Assembly: GCF_001632365.1 (NCBI RefSeq)
Contig: NW_024468511.1
Coordinates: 215,452-275,307 of the forward strand
Length of the DNA: 59,856 nucleotides
Direction: 5' to 3'
From: Laetiporus sulphureus 93-53
Taxonomy: Eukaryota > Basidiomycota > Agaricomycetes > Polyporales > Laetiporaceae
The notes under the pieces are model-generated. The model was not told the DNA's origin and searched no databases. It saw nothing but the letters and a program-made list of their open reading frames with translations. Below, piece after piece: positions 1-11,544 of the stretch; the first letter of the stretch is position 1, and the number at the start of each line of letters is the position of its first letter. A program made the position numbers and the translations under genes.

Positions 1-535
1 GTGATGGCCAACAGAGCACATCACAATGGTTGCAACATCAGATGAGAGGATCTGTCCAAACTCAGAACAATGAGTGTGACGATCAGTCTTCATCTGGATA
101 GGGTTGTGAGAAGATCTAGCCTATCCTGTACCTGGCTATACTGTATGCCAGTTGGTAGGGGGATCCTCTTGTTGTGGTATCTGCCTATTGGTTTAGGCAG
201 CAAAGTGGTGCCACTATCTTGAGTGGCGAATTGGGTGCTTGCTAGCTTGATGGTCCAATGGGTTCCTTTCTGGGCAAGTGGCCTGGTGTCACGTGACCAA
301 CGCCTGACAACTTCTGAATAGGGCAAGTGGCCAGTGTCACATGACTGGGTGGCTGAATCATGGGCGCTTGGTGGTCATGTGGTAGACACAGTCATGTCCG
401 TGATGTATGTGGCGGCATTGTGCTGTTTGTCCAAGTATCCACGTTGCGAGACCAATATAAAGGTTGGCATCCGAATAACCACTCAAATGAGGACTTTAAT
501 GGTGCAAAAAGAAAGGTGCCACTTAATACTGTGAC
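1..535 (+). repeat. 3' part of a family-B LTR (cut by window edge)
   Basis: This stretch is the near-identical reverse complement of 26740-27300 and also matches the end of the solo LTR at 11545-12459. It ends ...TTAATACTGTGACA at 535, the same terminus as the complete family-B copies. The 5' part lies outside the window, so its partner LTR or target duplication cannot be checked. It contains CACGTG at 291-296. No gene is assigned to it; small open frames on either strand are incidental. Confidence 0.85.
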
Positions 536-795
536 ACTACCCCTGCTTCAAGGTTCAGACTCCGGATGAACTGAGTAAATGCTAAGGTAAATGGTACCCT
601 CGCTTCAGGTTCTGACTTCCAGGGTGGAATGGCAGGGGGTGTTGTGTGAATGGCATCTAAGACTTTTGCTAGCAGCAAAAGGGGGTGATGCAGTTTAATG
701 ACTTGCTCAGGTAAATGATGCACTTTGTGTGGCTAACAGTTCTTGCGCCTAGATGTCTGACATCGCAGACAGCGCTATTGGCTTCTGTTGCTCAA
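536..795. other. Unassigned spacer between LTR and Gypsy fragment
   Basis: About 260 bases lie between the end of the family-B LTR and the point where similarity to the Gypsy internal region begins near 796. I see no coding frame with recognisable content. A weakly repeated phrase (CTTCAAGGTTCAGACT, then CTTCAGGTTCTGACT) occurs at about 546-618. Confidence 0.5.
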
Positions 796-851
796 AATGA
801 TTATTCCTCACACGCTTTAATTTTGTACTCAGTCACTGACCTGGAAAGACA

Positions 852-2681
852 ATGCTATGTGCCGATCCTCTGTCCAGGAGGCCAGACCATGAGAGGGGGG
901 TAGACAGCGACAATTCGAATCAAATGCTGTTAAAACCTGAATTTTTCGCTATCAATGTGATTCGACCCGCTCACACATCTGAAGTTGATGATGCTCAACT
1001 ACTGAAAATGATCAAGAAGGCACTCACAGATGACACGATGATCAAGGATTATTGTGCACTTTTGACTACAGGACAGCGTGAATTTGGGAAAAACCTCGCA
1101 GAATGGAACTTTGAGCACGGACTGCTGCTCCATCGCGGAAAGGTTTATGTCCCCAAAGATTAACAGCTATGCCTTGACCTAATAAAGCTCCATCATGACA
1201 CATTACCAGCCAGACACCCAGGCAGGTTTAAAACATTGGAGCTCATTATTCAGAATTATTGGTGGCCAGGAATGTCTGTAATGGTTAAACAATACGTGCA
1301 AGGTTGCGACAGTTGTCAATGCAACAAGTACTCAAGGGAAAAACCATACGGACTACTACGTCCAAATGAGGTACCAGGAGGACCATGGGAGATCATCACA
1401 GTGGATCTCATCACACAGCTTCCTCCAGCCATGGACTTTAGAGGAGAAAAGAAGACAGCAATACTTGTCGTCGTAGACAGACTCATGAAACAAGCGCACT
1501 TTTATGCCACGGACGACACAGTCACATCGTCACAAGTCGCTAATGTATTCTATAACGAAGTCTTCAAACTCCATGAATTGCTGCGCCAGATTATCTCAGA
1601 CAGAGGTACTCAATTTGTGAGCAAACTATTCCAGGAGTTCTGCCAGAAGCTCGGTATAAAGTCAACAATGTCTACAGCATACCATCCCCAGACAGATGGT
1701 CAAACGGAAAGGGTTAACCAGATGTTGGAACAGTACCTACCTATGTACTGTAACCACAGACAGAATGATTGGGTCTATTACCTGCCAATGGCAGAATTTT
1801 CATACAACAACCAGACCCATGAATCCACCGCACTTTCCCCATTCTTTGTCGAATATGGCAGACATTCAAAAATGGCACCAGATGTACACGAATCAATATG
1901 TCATCCCTCATTGGAACATCTATTCGCCCATCGATCTGAGGCACAAGAACAGGCAAAGGCAGCATTGGAAGTTTCAGCTTCACGGATGAAATGGTACTTT
2001 GATGAAAAGAAGGGAGAAGTCCCATTCAAAGTCGGAGACCTAGTACTACTGAAAGGAAAAGACCTCAGAGTAAAAGTCAAATCCGTGAAGCTAGGCACAC
2101 AAAACTTCGGACCTTACAAAGTACTTCAGAAGCTAGGCCCAGTCACATTTAGACTGAAATTGCCCAAGCAAATGAAGGTCCACCCAGTCTTCCATGCTAG
2201 CAAGTTGATCATGTATCATCAAGACACGGTCACACACTGTGAACCCCCAAGGCCCCCAGCTATAGAAATCGAAGGAGAACCAGAATTCGAAGTTGAAGAA
2301 ATACTAGACTCAAAGGTCATAAGGGGAAGGGTCCAATACCTCATCAAATGGAAAGGCTATGACCATTCCGACGATACATGGGAACCCCGAACAAATCTTA
2401 CCAACGCCGATGAGCTTCTTCAAGAATTCCACCAGCAACACCCAGATGCAGCCAAAGCACCAATCAGGGTCGTCACTTTTGGTGGAAAACGCTTCGAATT
2501 ATCCTCATATGAAGTTGCACCAATCTTCACACACAGAATCAATATGTCCGACCATCCGAACGAGTTCTTCCTATATCATAAAATGACAGATCTCGCCAAA
2601 TCACCGAAGAAATCCTCAAATGAAGCAGCAGGATGGGATATTTATGCAGCAGAAAGGCACGAAATCCCTCCGCAGACATGA
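852..2681 (+). pseudogene. Gypsy pol fragment: integrase plus chromodomain
   Basis: One frame runs from 852 to 2681 with a single internal stop, TAA at 1161-1163, where the other copy reads CAA. It encodes the H2C2 zinc-binding region (HH at the end of the interrupted part, then CDSCQ-x-N-K), the rve integrase core ([17 protein letters not shown], and the catalytic Glu in [10 protein letters not shown]), and near the end a chromodomain ([26 protein letters not shown], about 2287-2400). The same frame continues into the first dUTPase motif before stopping at 2681. In the intact element this would be the C-terminal half of a pol polyprotein that inserts cDNA, with the chromodomain steering it to marked chromatin. 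Confidence 0.9.
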
Positions 2682-2986
2682 GCTGTGGTAGGAATGGGAG
2701 TTGAAATGAGCCCCCCCCCAAACATACCTATACATGAATAGCTCCATGCAGCAGACTGGCTGCATGAGGAATCGACATGGGCGCAGAAGTCGTTGACCCT
2801 GATTATACTGGAGAACTCAAGGTCGTACTGATTAACACAACAGATTTCATATTTTCAGTCAAGCCGGGAGACAGAGTAGCCCAGATAATCTTCGAATATT
2901 ACACCGAAGGGCTTCCCTCCTGAAGTTACCAACCGTTGCGAGCAACGAGAAGGGGAAATAAAGGTTTTGGCTCCTCGGGACAATGA
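2617..2986 (+). pseudogene. dUTPase-like domain at the pol C-terminus, copy A
   Basis: Immediately after the chromodomain linker come dUTPase-like motifs in order: [10 protein letters not shown] (motif 1, about 2625-2652), a degenerate motif 2 (APCSRLAA near 2741-2765), VDPDYTGELKVV (motif 3, about 2791-2826), PGDRVAQIIFE (motif 4, about 2863-2895) and KGFGSSG (motif 5, about 2959-2980). Motif 1 is in frame with the integrase. The domain is broken by TGA at 2679-2681, by a C-run of 9 where copy C has 7 (a 2-base frame change near 2711), by further TGA codons, and by a TGA before motif 5. dUTPase hydrolyses dUTP and keeps uracil out of cDNA. Family assignment rests on the order and spacing of motifs; activity is excluded in this copy. 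Confidence 0.75.
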
Positions 2987-3004
2987 GCCTTGAGAGGGGG
3001 GTAG

Positions 3005-3725
3005 TGTCACAGATTTTCATCACAAAGTCCACACGTGACTTTTCTCACGCCACAGATCACGTGCTTCATCAATATCTCATGCCACTCAGCCACAGACATG
3101 ACACGTAGAGATCAGGTGATAGTCCACATCACATGTTATGGTCCAGACCCGCAGATGATACGGTCAGACCTGTCTATTCCAGGATACAATAGAGGCACCC
3201 ATTTGGGAATAAAGGGAACAAGAACTATTGTTATGCATCGGCCTTCTGCTTCCTATTAGTTTAGCCAGAAGCCCAGATAGGCACGATGTTCACACCGGAG
3301 AACAAAAGGGAAACCAAGATAGGCACGATGGGCACACGCATTACTGCGGCAACCATCGATCTTCCCACTTATTGTTCTACTTCTGGACATTCCATTGTTT
3401 CATGTACGGCCATTTGCTTATACCCGTAGATAGGTAGCTTAGGTAAGATAGCTTGCTGTACATGTATATAAGACCAGCCATGTAGAGGACTAAACTTCAG
3501 ATTGTTTCTCCTCATCTACCACTGTAGCACCCACTGAGCTTATCAGCTGCACTTGATATATCTCTCACCCTTTCCTGCACCAGCCACATCGACTAGTAAG
3601 TCTCAGGCTCTTACGTCACATAGGGTTCAGGGGGATTCCTAGGGATCAGGGGGATCAGGGTGGCACGTTCCACGTGACCATCCCTTTTTAGTCTTTTTGA
3701 TCTCTTGTCCAGCGGTGCCATGACA
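3005..3725 (+). repeat. Family-A LTR (3' LTR of copy A)
   Basis: 721 bases starting TGTCACAG and ending CATGACA, matching the 720-base LTR at 17828. It carries a TATATAA box at 3465-3471 and, 34 bases downstream, AGATTGTTTCT (3499-3509), the presumed transcript start. E-box palindromes CACGTG occur at 3032, 3058 and 3671. The flanking 5 bases downstream (GGCTC) have no partner because the 5' end of the element is gone. Confidence 0.92.
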
Positions 3726-6369
3726 GGCTCACTCATCTCCACTTCATCGTGATCGCATTGGTGTTGACCGCTGTGATGCATCCTCAAGGCCATTATGATG
3801 TGTCCTAAAATCTATGCGATGCTAGTCTCCACATCGCCCTTGATTGGGCTCTTTTGCGCACTGTTTGTATCGTGGTTAGCTCTTCCATCTGAGTTCTCCT
3901 GGCTCCTCAAGGAATGCACCTATATATCTCAACAATTGGCGAGCATTTCTGCAATCGGAAATACTGTGTGCAGCCAGTTCCGCAACACAGGAGTGAAAAC
4001 AAAAACCTTAAGCGACCTCGTAAACTTAATGATGATGGACATAGGTGCCATCCCCGAGGATGTGAGAATAACTGAGCGGTCTTTGGACGGACTGTACACA
4101 GGCTTTAAAGATGCTTTTGACCAGTAAGCCTTCTTTATAGGCGATCTTTTCAATGCACTGACAATTGTTCCAAGGTTTCTGGCCAGCAATGATCAGATGG
4201 TCTAAGGTCAAATCTGCAAATGCAAACTGGCTGTTCACATGGAGGCCAGTTTTGGTCCTCTGTTAATACCAAGGCGACCATAATGGACATCTTCTTCAAA
4301 TCAATCACTACACTGGACAGTGATTTGGATAATTCTGCTGTTCGTGTTGGCCTCGACGACAACCACCTCAAATGTCTAATATCGCACTTTTCAACACTTG
4401 CCAGCACCACTTATCATAAGCAGCTCGACATCCGCGCTGCTCACGACAAGCTTTGGACATCTCCTTAGACCTGGCTTGGCTACAATTGTCGAGAATTACA
4501 CATGCAACAGCGTTATATTGGGCTTCTCGGCGAAGTGGTATCTTTTTCTCATCATGTCATCGAGGACATCAGCACTACTCAGCACACATTGTACATGCTG
4601 GACAAGTGTATGGAGCAGCTGCATGGCAGGCTATATTCATTGAAAGTGCTGGATGATCAAATCCTCATTCTACATCGACGATCTAGCTTTTCCTCTATAT
4701 CATTGTGATTCTGCTCATGTCATTGGTGAGTAACAATGCATTTCATAGATAAGCTGCATTAGTCTGACAACTTATTAGACCCAAATGTCCACACTCTATG
4801 CTGCCAAGAAAGCCCAGAAAACCGCAGAATGTGCAAAAGCCGAAGCGGAGGAGCAGCTTCATGTTAAGGATGCTGCTCTAGAGGCAGAGAGCAGTTCATG
4901 TCAGGAACTTGAGCAGGCACTAAACAATGTGTGGTTAGAGCTGGAAGCCAAGACATCACAGCTGGATGTGGAGTGTAATGCTCACTGGGAACTCAGGCAG
5001 AGGCTGGACAATGTGGAGTGGCAGCTGTGGAATGATGAGGCTGAGCTGCAGCTCAGGGCCAATATAGGCCAGTTAAATGAAGATATCATGGCCATGACAT
5101 ATTAGATGGATGCAGAGCACAAGACTCACAGGGTACTAGAGCAGATGATGATTGACATGCGGTTGGAGCTGCAGGCCAGAACATCTGAGCTGGAAGAGGA
5201 GCGCGGTGCTCACTCAACACTCATGCAGATGCAGGATCTGCAGTCAGAGCTCAGGACGAAGACATCCCAGATGGATATGGAGTGTAGTGCTGACAGGAAA
5301 CTAGAGCAGACACTGGCCGATGCACAGTCACAGCTAACCATCAAGACATCTGTGTTCGACGTGAAGCACAGTGCTCATCAGGGACTAGTGCAGACACTGG
5401 AGACAGAATGCAGCACTCATCAGGAACTAGAGCAAATGCTGGTTAATATGCAGTCTGAGCTGGAGTCAGTGCAATCAGCAATAAGAATCAAGGCCTCGGA
5501 GCTCGATGAAGCATGCAGTGATCGTATTGTACTAGAACAGAAGGTGGAGGAACTAGGCCAGATGCTGGAAAAGGTGCAGTTGGAGCTGCAGGTAGAACAC
5601 AGTGCCCATCAAGGGCTCAATCAGGTACTGGAAAAGGTGCGGTCAGAGCTGCAGACAGAATGCAGTGCCCATCAAGAGCTCAGGCAGACACTGGAAAAGG
5701 TACAGTTGGAGGTGAGTGCTAAAACATCTGAGCTGGACGTGAAGCACAGTGCACACCAAGAACCCATGCAGACACTGGACTTTTTTTTTTTTTGGCATTT
5801 ATTTCTATCCCGCGCTATATGCGGCATTTAAAGGGAGAGTGTACAGGCACGGGCATATGCTATGGTGTGGCACAACTCAGGGTAGGTATGAAGAAGGGAC
5901 AAAAGGAAAGGTGGCAGGACCGTGGGTGTAGCGGTCAGCCTGGGTCAAAAGGCGCAAGGCTCGCAGAGGTAAAAGCGGGAGTGGTTGCGATGAAAAATGC
6001 GAGACGATCCAAGCTCTCGGGATGTTTCCATAGGTGGCGGAGGTGGGTGCATGTGGGAGTGGCAGTGCCGAATAGTGTACGCCGGGTGTCATCATGCAGC
6101 AGGCAGCTAAGTAGTGTATGGGTGCATGAGTTAAGGAGTGCAGGGTTGCAAATGCACCCGCGAAAGCTTCAGTGGTAACGTGAATTGAAGAAAGTGCTGA
6201 TGTGGCCATGGCCGACGACAGCCTGGACAAAGTGGCCCTCGGTGTTTCGAGAATAATCACCGGAGCGAAAAACGGAATGAAGAGTAGTGGAAGGGGCCCA
6301 GGGCCAGGCTTCATGCAAAGCAGTGGGTCGATCAGTAGCCACATATTCTGCCTGCCAGGAGGAGGTCGC

Positions 6370-9300
6370 TCACTCGCGCGCCCACCGCTGCACCCACGCA
6401 ATTGTGGAACAGATGCTTTCGGGTTGGGACACAGCCATCTGGGCGAGGCGGTCGGCCACTTCGTTACCCAGTACACCGCGGTGACCAGGTACCCAAACCA
6501 GTGTTATTTTCAAATTAGGGAAATCGCCGATGAGCGGCATGAGATGGTTACGAAAAGTGATGGAGAAAGGCTGCCCTGGGTGGGGGCTCAAAGAAAAAAG
6601 GAAAGATAGGGCTGCGCAGTTGTCTGCACAGATGTAGATGATGGAAATGTTGGGGTAGGCATTAAGAAAGCCATGGAAATAAGAGGACATGGTCGTGATG
6701 GCGAAGAGCTCCATGTCGAAGACCTCGGCTCGATGCCCCATTCCCCATGCTCATTGAAATTTTAGAGTGGAATGATGGTAGATGCACGCACCTGCTCCTG
6801 CTGCACGATGACGAGGGGCTGGTAGCGGGTGAGAGGTTTTGGAGCCATCGGTGAACACCCAGAGGGCTGTGGGGTCGGAGAAGTGAGTGGACAAAAGAGG
6901 GTTTAAAATGGATTCTACATGATGCATGGATGCATCCTTGGTGGGAGCCAGAATGAGCGAGGTGACTCGCGCTCCCCATGGGTGCAGCTCCTGCCATGGC
7001 GGCTGGAGGAAAGGGTCAGTGCGCATGGAGTCATGAGGTAACTCCTCTTCTAGAGCAGTAATCGCAGTGTGCTCAGCGCGGCGGTGGCATATGGATGGAT
7101 TCAGGAGGGTGAATTGAGGCGGGTAGAGGTGGGCCTGGTTGCCCATGCAGATAATGATGGGGTGATGCCTAGGGAGAGTGAGGAGTCATGCGGCGGTGAG
7201 ATTGGAGAGGCATTGCAGCTGTTGCTTCATCGAGAGAATGCTGGTGATGAGGTTTAGGGCGACTTGTGGAGTGGACTTCCACGCGCCGAGGAACCACTGC
7301 AGTGCCATGGTTTGAATGCATTCGAGTGGATAGAAGAGGGCCCTCGGGGCATGGGGATTGTACCAGACAGGGCTGCCAAAGGTGAGTACTGGTAATACAG
7401 TAGAGAGGTAAAGGAGGCAGGCTTGAGTGACAGAGATTCCGCGTTGGGTGTTCACGAGTTGGTGCAGGGCGATGACCCAGGACTGCGTGCACGCTGCCAT
7501 GACGCAAATGTGGTGTTCAAATGATAGCGTACAGTCAAGCCAGAGGCCAAGCCACCAGAGGTAGGGCTTCAGCTCAAGGTGCTCTTGGCGACCGTTCCAC
7601 TGAAATATTAAGGGGGGGTTAGAGGACAGGCCAGCGGCCGATGGACAGAAATGAATGAGTTCAGTTTTGGGCATGCCGACGGTAAGGCTGAGCATGCCAG
7701 GGGAATCAGATATGGTGGGCAGAGTGTCCCGTAAGAGGGTGACATTATGCTGTAGCGAGGGGGAGATGATAAGGAGGGTGAAATCGTCTACATATCCAGC
7801 AATGGTTTGCTGTGGATAGAGAAAGAAATCAAGCGCACGATAGAGGGGGGAAGAATATATGGTGGAAAGTACAGGTGACAGGGGTGAGCCCTGGGGTATG
7901 CCGAGAGTGGCTACGAGATAGGAAGAGCCAAGCTCCCCTTGTAGTTTGGGGGAGACAGAATGGTCAGCAAGGAATGAAGAGATCCAACGAACTTCATTGG
8001 TGGGGAAGGCCAGTGATAGGAGAATAGAGTGCAGGACATCATAACAGATGTTGTTATAGTAGCCCTCGATGTCCATGCAAAGAAGTGAAGCAGAAAAACC
8101 ATTCGCCCAAGCAGTGCGAATGGTATGGGTCAGGTGCATGCCCGCATCGATGACGGAGTGCTGGGATTGGCCCCCAAACTGAGTGCCTGGAATGAGGTTA
8201 AGGGTGCCGATCTGCCAATTAAGGTGCGTGGCAACCACTTTTCCCAGGAGCTTACTCAGGGTTTTGAGCAAAGTGATGGGTCAGTACGCACTCGGCACCA
8301 TATAGTCTGGCTTCCCAGGTTTGGAGATGAATACGAGAGCGGCAACTTTCAGTGAAGAAGGAAGGTGGCCCAGCGAGAGCGATGCGGCCAAGAAGTCAAA
8401 AAGAGTGTGGCATGCAGTAGACTGCCAGAGCCATCGGACGAGCCTCTAGGAGGTACCGGAGGGGCCCGGGGCAGAAAGAAGGAAAGTAGATGATATGGCT
8501 GCAGACACCTCACTCTCGAGAAGGGGGTGGGGTGTCCGCAGCACTGGGTACAGAGGGAAAATGACAGGGCGTAAAGGAGGAAAATAATGCTTGGTGAGCG
8601 CCCACCTGATGTTGTCAGGCAGGCTGAGCGTCTCATTACGAGCATGAATGATGGATGGCACCGGGGTGCATTGCCCCTTGGTCCACGAGAAGAGATGCCA
8701 GGGGTTGGTGTGTTGCAATCAGGAGGCTGCCCCAATGGCCCACTCCTTACGTGCAGTGCGGATGGCCTGCTGGAGGTCTCGTTTAGCACTTCGACGTGCC
8801 TCAGGGGTAGGAGCATCCTGGACTCGTCACCAGGCAAAGTTGCAACTGTCGTTCCACCACAGTTGTGATGGTCTGTGAGCACGGGTGCATGGCAGGAAGG
8901 TGGTGAGGTTTGCAGTGTCGATGGCATGTGATAGAGCTGCTGCACCTCGATTGAGGTCAGAGGCTGAGGAGTAGCTAGGGGGGGAAGGTTAGCTAGGAGA
9001 GCAATATCGAGGGCGTCAAGCCGCTCACTCCAGAGGGAAGGGTCCACACGGAAGCCTAGGTCTACTTCTGCAAAAATGGCCTCAGTGCATATGGTATAGG
9101 TAAGGAGGGAATGGTCTGAGGCCCATGGGGAGTCCTCGATGGAGTATTGGGAAAGAGCGAAATGGGGGCTGATCGAGGCCCATACCAAATCGATGATGGT
9201 GCCCATGGAGGGATTTCCTCTGATGGTGTGAGTGGGGAGGTGGGGTTCAGTGATGAGCTCCAGGTGGCGGTTGACCATCCATTGGACAAGGTCATCCACC

Positions 9301-9833
9301 CCTATAGTAGTGGTGTGGAAGGCGCGGTATTCCCACGACCAGAGAGGGTGATGCATGTTAAAGTCCCCGCACAGCAGAAGTGGAACATCAGGTGTAAATG
9401 AAAGAGAGAGGAGGTGCCGGAGGCCAGCTTGGCCAGTCGCGGGCATGTCATTGTAGACGTTAATGACCAAGAACTGATCGTCGGGCGATGAACGAGACAC
9501 AAAAGAGAGAATGAGAACATCGCGATGAGATGAGAGATCAGAACGGAGCATAACATGGAAAGAGTTAAAGAGGTGCTTCCTCACCAGGCAGCTGATGCAT
9601 GGCCTGGGGGTTGGGTTGGAATGAGGGAGGTGGAAGGTGACAAGATTAAAGGGAGCAGCATTGACAGTGCCAAAGACCGGGGCACCAGATTCAGCCCTGT
9701 GAGGGGTGTCAAACCCGATGTGTCCCCACCAAGGTTCTTGGATGAAATATAGATCAAAAGAAGTGTTGGCTAAAAGGCCATGGAGCTGCAGATTCGAACG
9801 GGCTACATTCAACTGCACAGTTGTAAGAATCAT
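6370..9833 (-). pseudogene. LINE ORF2: endonuclease, reverse transcriptase, RNase H
   Basis: ORF2 starts at 9833 (MILTTVQLNVARS). The apurinic-type endonuclease is visible to about 8900 (FIQEPWW, LLLCGDFNMHHPLW, WASDHSLL). The frame changes near 8870, and the RT follows at about 8320-7190, with MDIEGYYNNI, GIPQGSPLSP and the catalytic YVDDFTLL. RNase H lies at about 7060-6370: FTDGSK, MELFAI, CADN and VPGHRGVLGNEVAD. Stops interrupt it at 8446-8448 and just before 8271 (TGA where family logic expects Arg), and another frame change separates the two RNase H halves near 6750. About 580 bases of C-terminal or 3' UTR sequence follow to the poly(A). The enzyme would nick target DNA and copy the RNA in place; this copy cannot make it whole. 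Confidence 0.88.
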
Positions 9834-11416
9834 GATGCAGCGACAGTTGGCAGCGAAGGAATGCGGTACTGAGCACAGGCAGTGCAAGACGGGTCGGCGG
9901 CATGATGCTCGCCATGGATTCTGCAGATGCAGCAGAAGAAATGAGCAGATGGATACGGGATGGTCGCAGGATTGTTCTCAAGAGCGCACGTACTGCAGGC
10001 ATTGCAGTGCTGGTTGGTGGTGTGGGAGTCCTTGCCACAAAATTGGCAGAGGGGTAGTTTGCGCTTGCAGAAGCACTCAGTGTGGGTCAAGGCCCAGCAG
10101 CGGGTGCATTGGTGCAGGACAGGTTTGTCCTTAGAGTGCTTTACGAGGAGTTGCGCTCCCATGAACCAAACGGACATAGATGGCTCACCACGGTTATCAC
10201 AGCCAAGCAAGAAATGTGAGCAGAAGTCCCGCTTGGGGTCTTCAATGGAGAAGATGAGGGGTGCGCGCTCCCGCATGTCCTCTGGTCCCGCAAAGGTGGT
10301 GAAGGCAGGTATGCCATTGAAGTAAACGTCCATGAAGACGGGGTTGGTACGGAGCTCAGTCATGATTTCCTCCCCGGTGAGTGGTGAGCCACTCACGGGG
10401 TGGCATCGTGGGCATGCCAGAACAAACAGTTTAATAGTGGGCAAAACAGGGTGGAATCCCTGGGGCAGCGTGACAGTGCAGGCACCCACCGGGACTGGGG
10501 AAGCAGCACAGGGCTCAAGATTGAGGATGACATGGATGGCCCGCAGAGCATCCTGAATCAGGGTATCCGGAGCATCATGACAGAAAGTGAGCAGCACCTT
10601 GTTCGGGGCAAGGCGCATGCCACGGAACGTTACCTTTGACCAGGCTTCAGCTTCCTGTATGTGCTGGGTAATGCGCTGGTACCAAATTGCAGGGGCGATT
10701 TCCCAGATGTGGGTTACCTGCTCCGATGTGAGTATAGTGTGGTAGGCTTTGTCCACCAGTGGCAGCGGTGGCGGCGGTGCTGTGGCGGATGTTTTCTTGG
10801 TGGTTGGCTTGGCTGTGGTGGTGTCCGAGCGCGCGTTCTGGGCGGCATCAGAGAAAGACTTGGTGGCCAGCTTTCGTGGGCCCACGGGGGGGCCTGGGGG
10901 TGTCGGCAGCGGGTGGGACCAGGCTAGTGTGGCTTCCATGGCAGACAGGCATGCATCAATGGTAACAGTTGCTACACGGACGCCTGCCTCGATGCCCTTT
11001 GCGATGGCGGACTGGATGTGCTCAGGCACAGGGTTAGTGTGAGTGGATGCCCCCAAGGGGTCCATATCGCCAGCGCACTGGTGAATAATGGCAGCGAAAA
11101 TGGCGGATGCCCCCTTGCCAACTTTCGAGCACATGAGCTCCTCATTGGTGAGGAGTCGATGTTGGATTTCTGCGAAAGTGTCCGTGAGGGTGTCGACTAC
11201 TTCCAGGATGCCCTCGCTGATGTCCTCCGTAATAACTGGGTCTTTGGCCAACTGGACCATGCAGATGGGCTGCTGGAGTACTTGCTCTAGGTCAGTGAGT
11301 AGATCCCGCAGGAACACAGTTCTCGGCGAGGCTGAGACAGGCAATGGTTCTACATTACTTTCACTAGCCAGCGGAGACTCCCCCAGGGAGGCACACTCTA
11401 CAGTGGTGGCCTCCAT
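9830..11416 (-). CDS. LINE ORF1 protein (zinc-knuckle RNA-binding)
   Basis: An intact frame of 528 codons. I place the start at the ATG whose first base is 11416; the open frame extends further upstream only through the target duplication and host sequence. The N-terminal half is low-complexity and Pro/Thr-rich (about residues 190-270). The C-terminal ~110 residues carry Cys/His clusters resembling retroviral-type knuckles: CTRCWALTHTEC, CQFCGKDSHTTNQHC, CNACSTC, CCICRIHGEHHAADPSC. The family role is binding element RNA to form the ribonucleoprotein. Its TGA stop overlaps the ATG of ORF2 as ATGA at 9833-9830, which suggests termination-coupled reinitiation. Confidence 0.85.
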   Translation of the reverse strand: MEATTVECASLGESPLASESNVEPLPVSASPRTVFLRDLLTDLEQVLQQPICMVQLAKDPVITEDISEGILEVVDTLTDTFAEIQHRLLTNEELMCSKVGKGASAIFAAIIHQCAGDMDPLGASTHTNPVPEHIQSAIAKGIEAGVRVATVTIDACLSAMEATLAWSHPLPTPPGPPVGPRKLATKSFSDAAQNARSDTTTAKPTTKKTSATAPPPPLPLVDKAYHTILTSEQVTHIWEIAPAIWYQRITQHIQEAEAWSKVTFRGMRLAPNKVLLTFCHDAPDTLIQDALRAIHVILNLEPCAASPVPVGACTVTLPQGFHPVLPTIKLFVLACPRCHPVSGSPLTGEEIMTELRTNPVFMDVYFNGIPAFTTFAGPEDMRERAPLIFSIEDPKRDFCSHFLLGCDNRGEPSMSVWFMGAQLLVKHSKDKPVLHQCTRCWALTHTECFCKRKLPLCQFCGKDSHTTNQHCNACSTCALENNPATIPYPSAHFFCCICRIHGEHHAADPSCTACAQYRIPSLPTVAAS

Positions 11417-11544
11417 TTCAATGTCAGTTGCAGTTGCTGTTGGGCACTTGACGAGGACATGGTGGTAAAGAGACAAGAAGGGATGCAGACACTGGACAAG
11501 GTGCCACCTTTGTCGAACGTCGAGACATCTGAGTTGGAGGCAGA

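Larger units (their letters stand above)
796..3725 (+). mobile_element. 5'-truncated Ty3/Gypsy chromovirus, copy A
   Basis: The sequence follows 23125-25322 of the complete element almost base for base, then runs into a matching LTR at 3005-3725. It retains the end of the RNase H/connection region, the integrase zinc finger, the integrase core, the chromodomain and the dUTPase-like end, followed by a polypurine tract (2992-3004, GAGAGGGGGGTAG) directly before the LTR. Everything upstream (5' LTR, gag, protease, RT) is missing, so this copy is dead. The truncation point near 796 carries no LTR or clear duplication. Confidence 0.9.
5781..11482 (-). mobile_element. Full-length Tad-like LINE with 15-bp target duplication
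   Basis: A minus-strand non-LTR retrotransposon of 5,702 bases. It is bounded by a perfect 15-bp duplication ATGCAGACACTGGAC at 5766-5780 and 11483-11497. Its 3' end is a 13-base poly(A), seen as a T-run at 5781-5793. It has a 66-base 5' UTR, ORF1 with zinc knuckles and ORF2 with endonuclease, reverse transcriptase and RNase H. That domain set in a fungus points to the Tad1 clade. It landed in the repeat region of the coiled-coil gene. It is full length but inactivated by stops and frame changes in ORF2. Confidence 0.92.

Noticed and set aside
2711..2719. C-run as a programmed frameshift site before dUTPase motif 2
   Set aside because: Copy C has 7 Cs and stays in frame without any shift; the 9-C version is a simple length mutation.
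5877..6476. 199-codon minus-strand frame near the LINE 3' end
   Set aside because: It overlaps the RNase H end in another frame and has biased Pro/Ala content; treated as LINE 3' sequence, not a gene.
10332..11042. Plus-strand frames across the LINE
   Set aside because: They are antisense shadows of the intact ORF1 on the minus strand.
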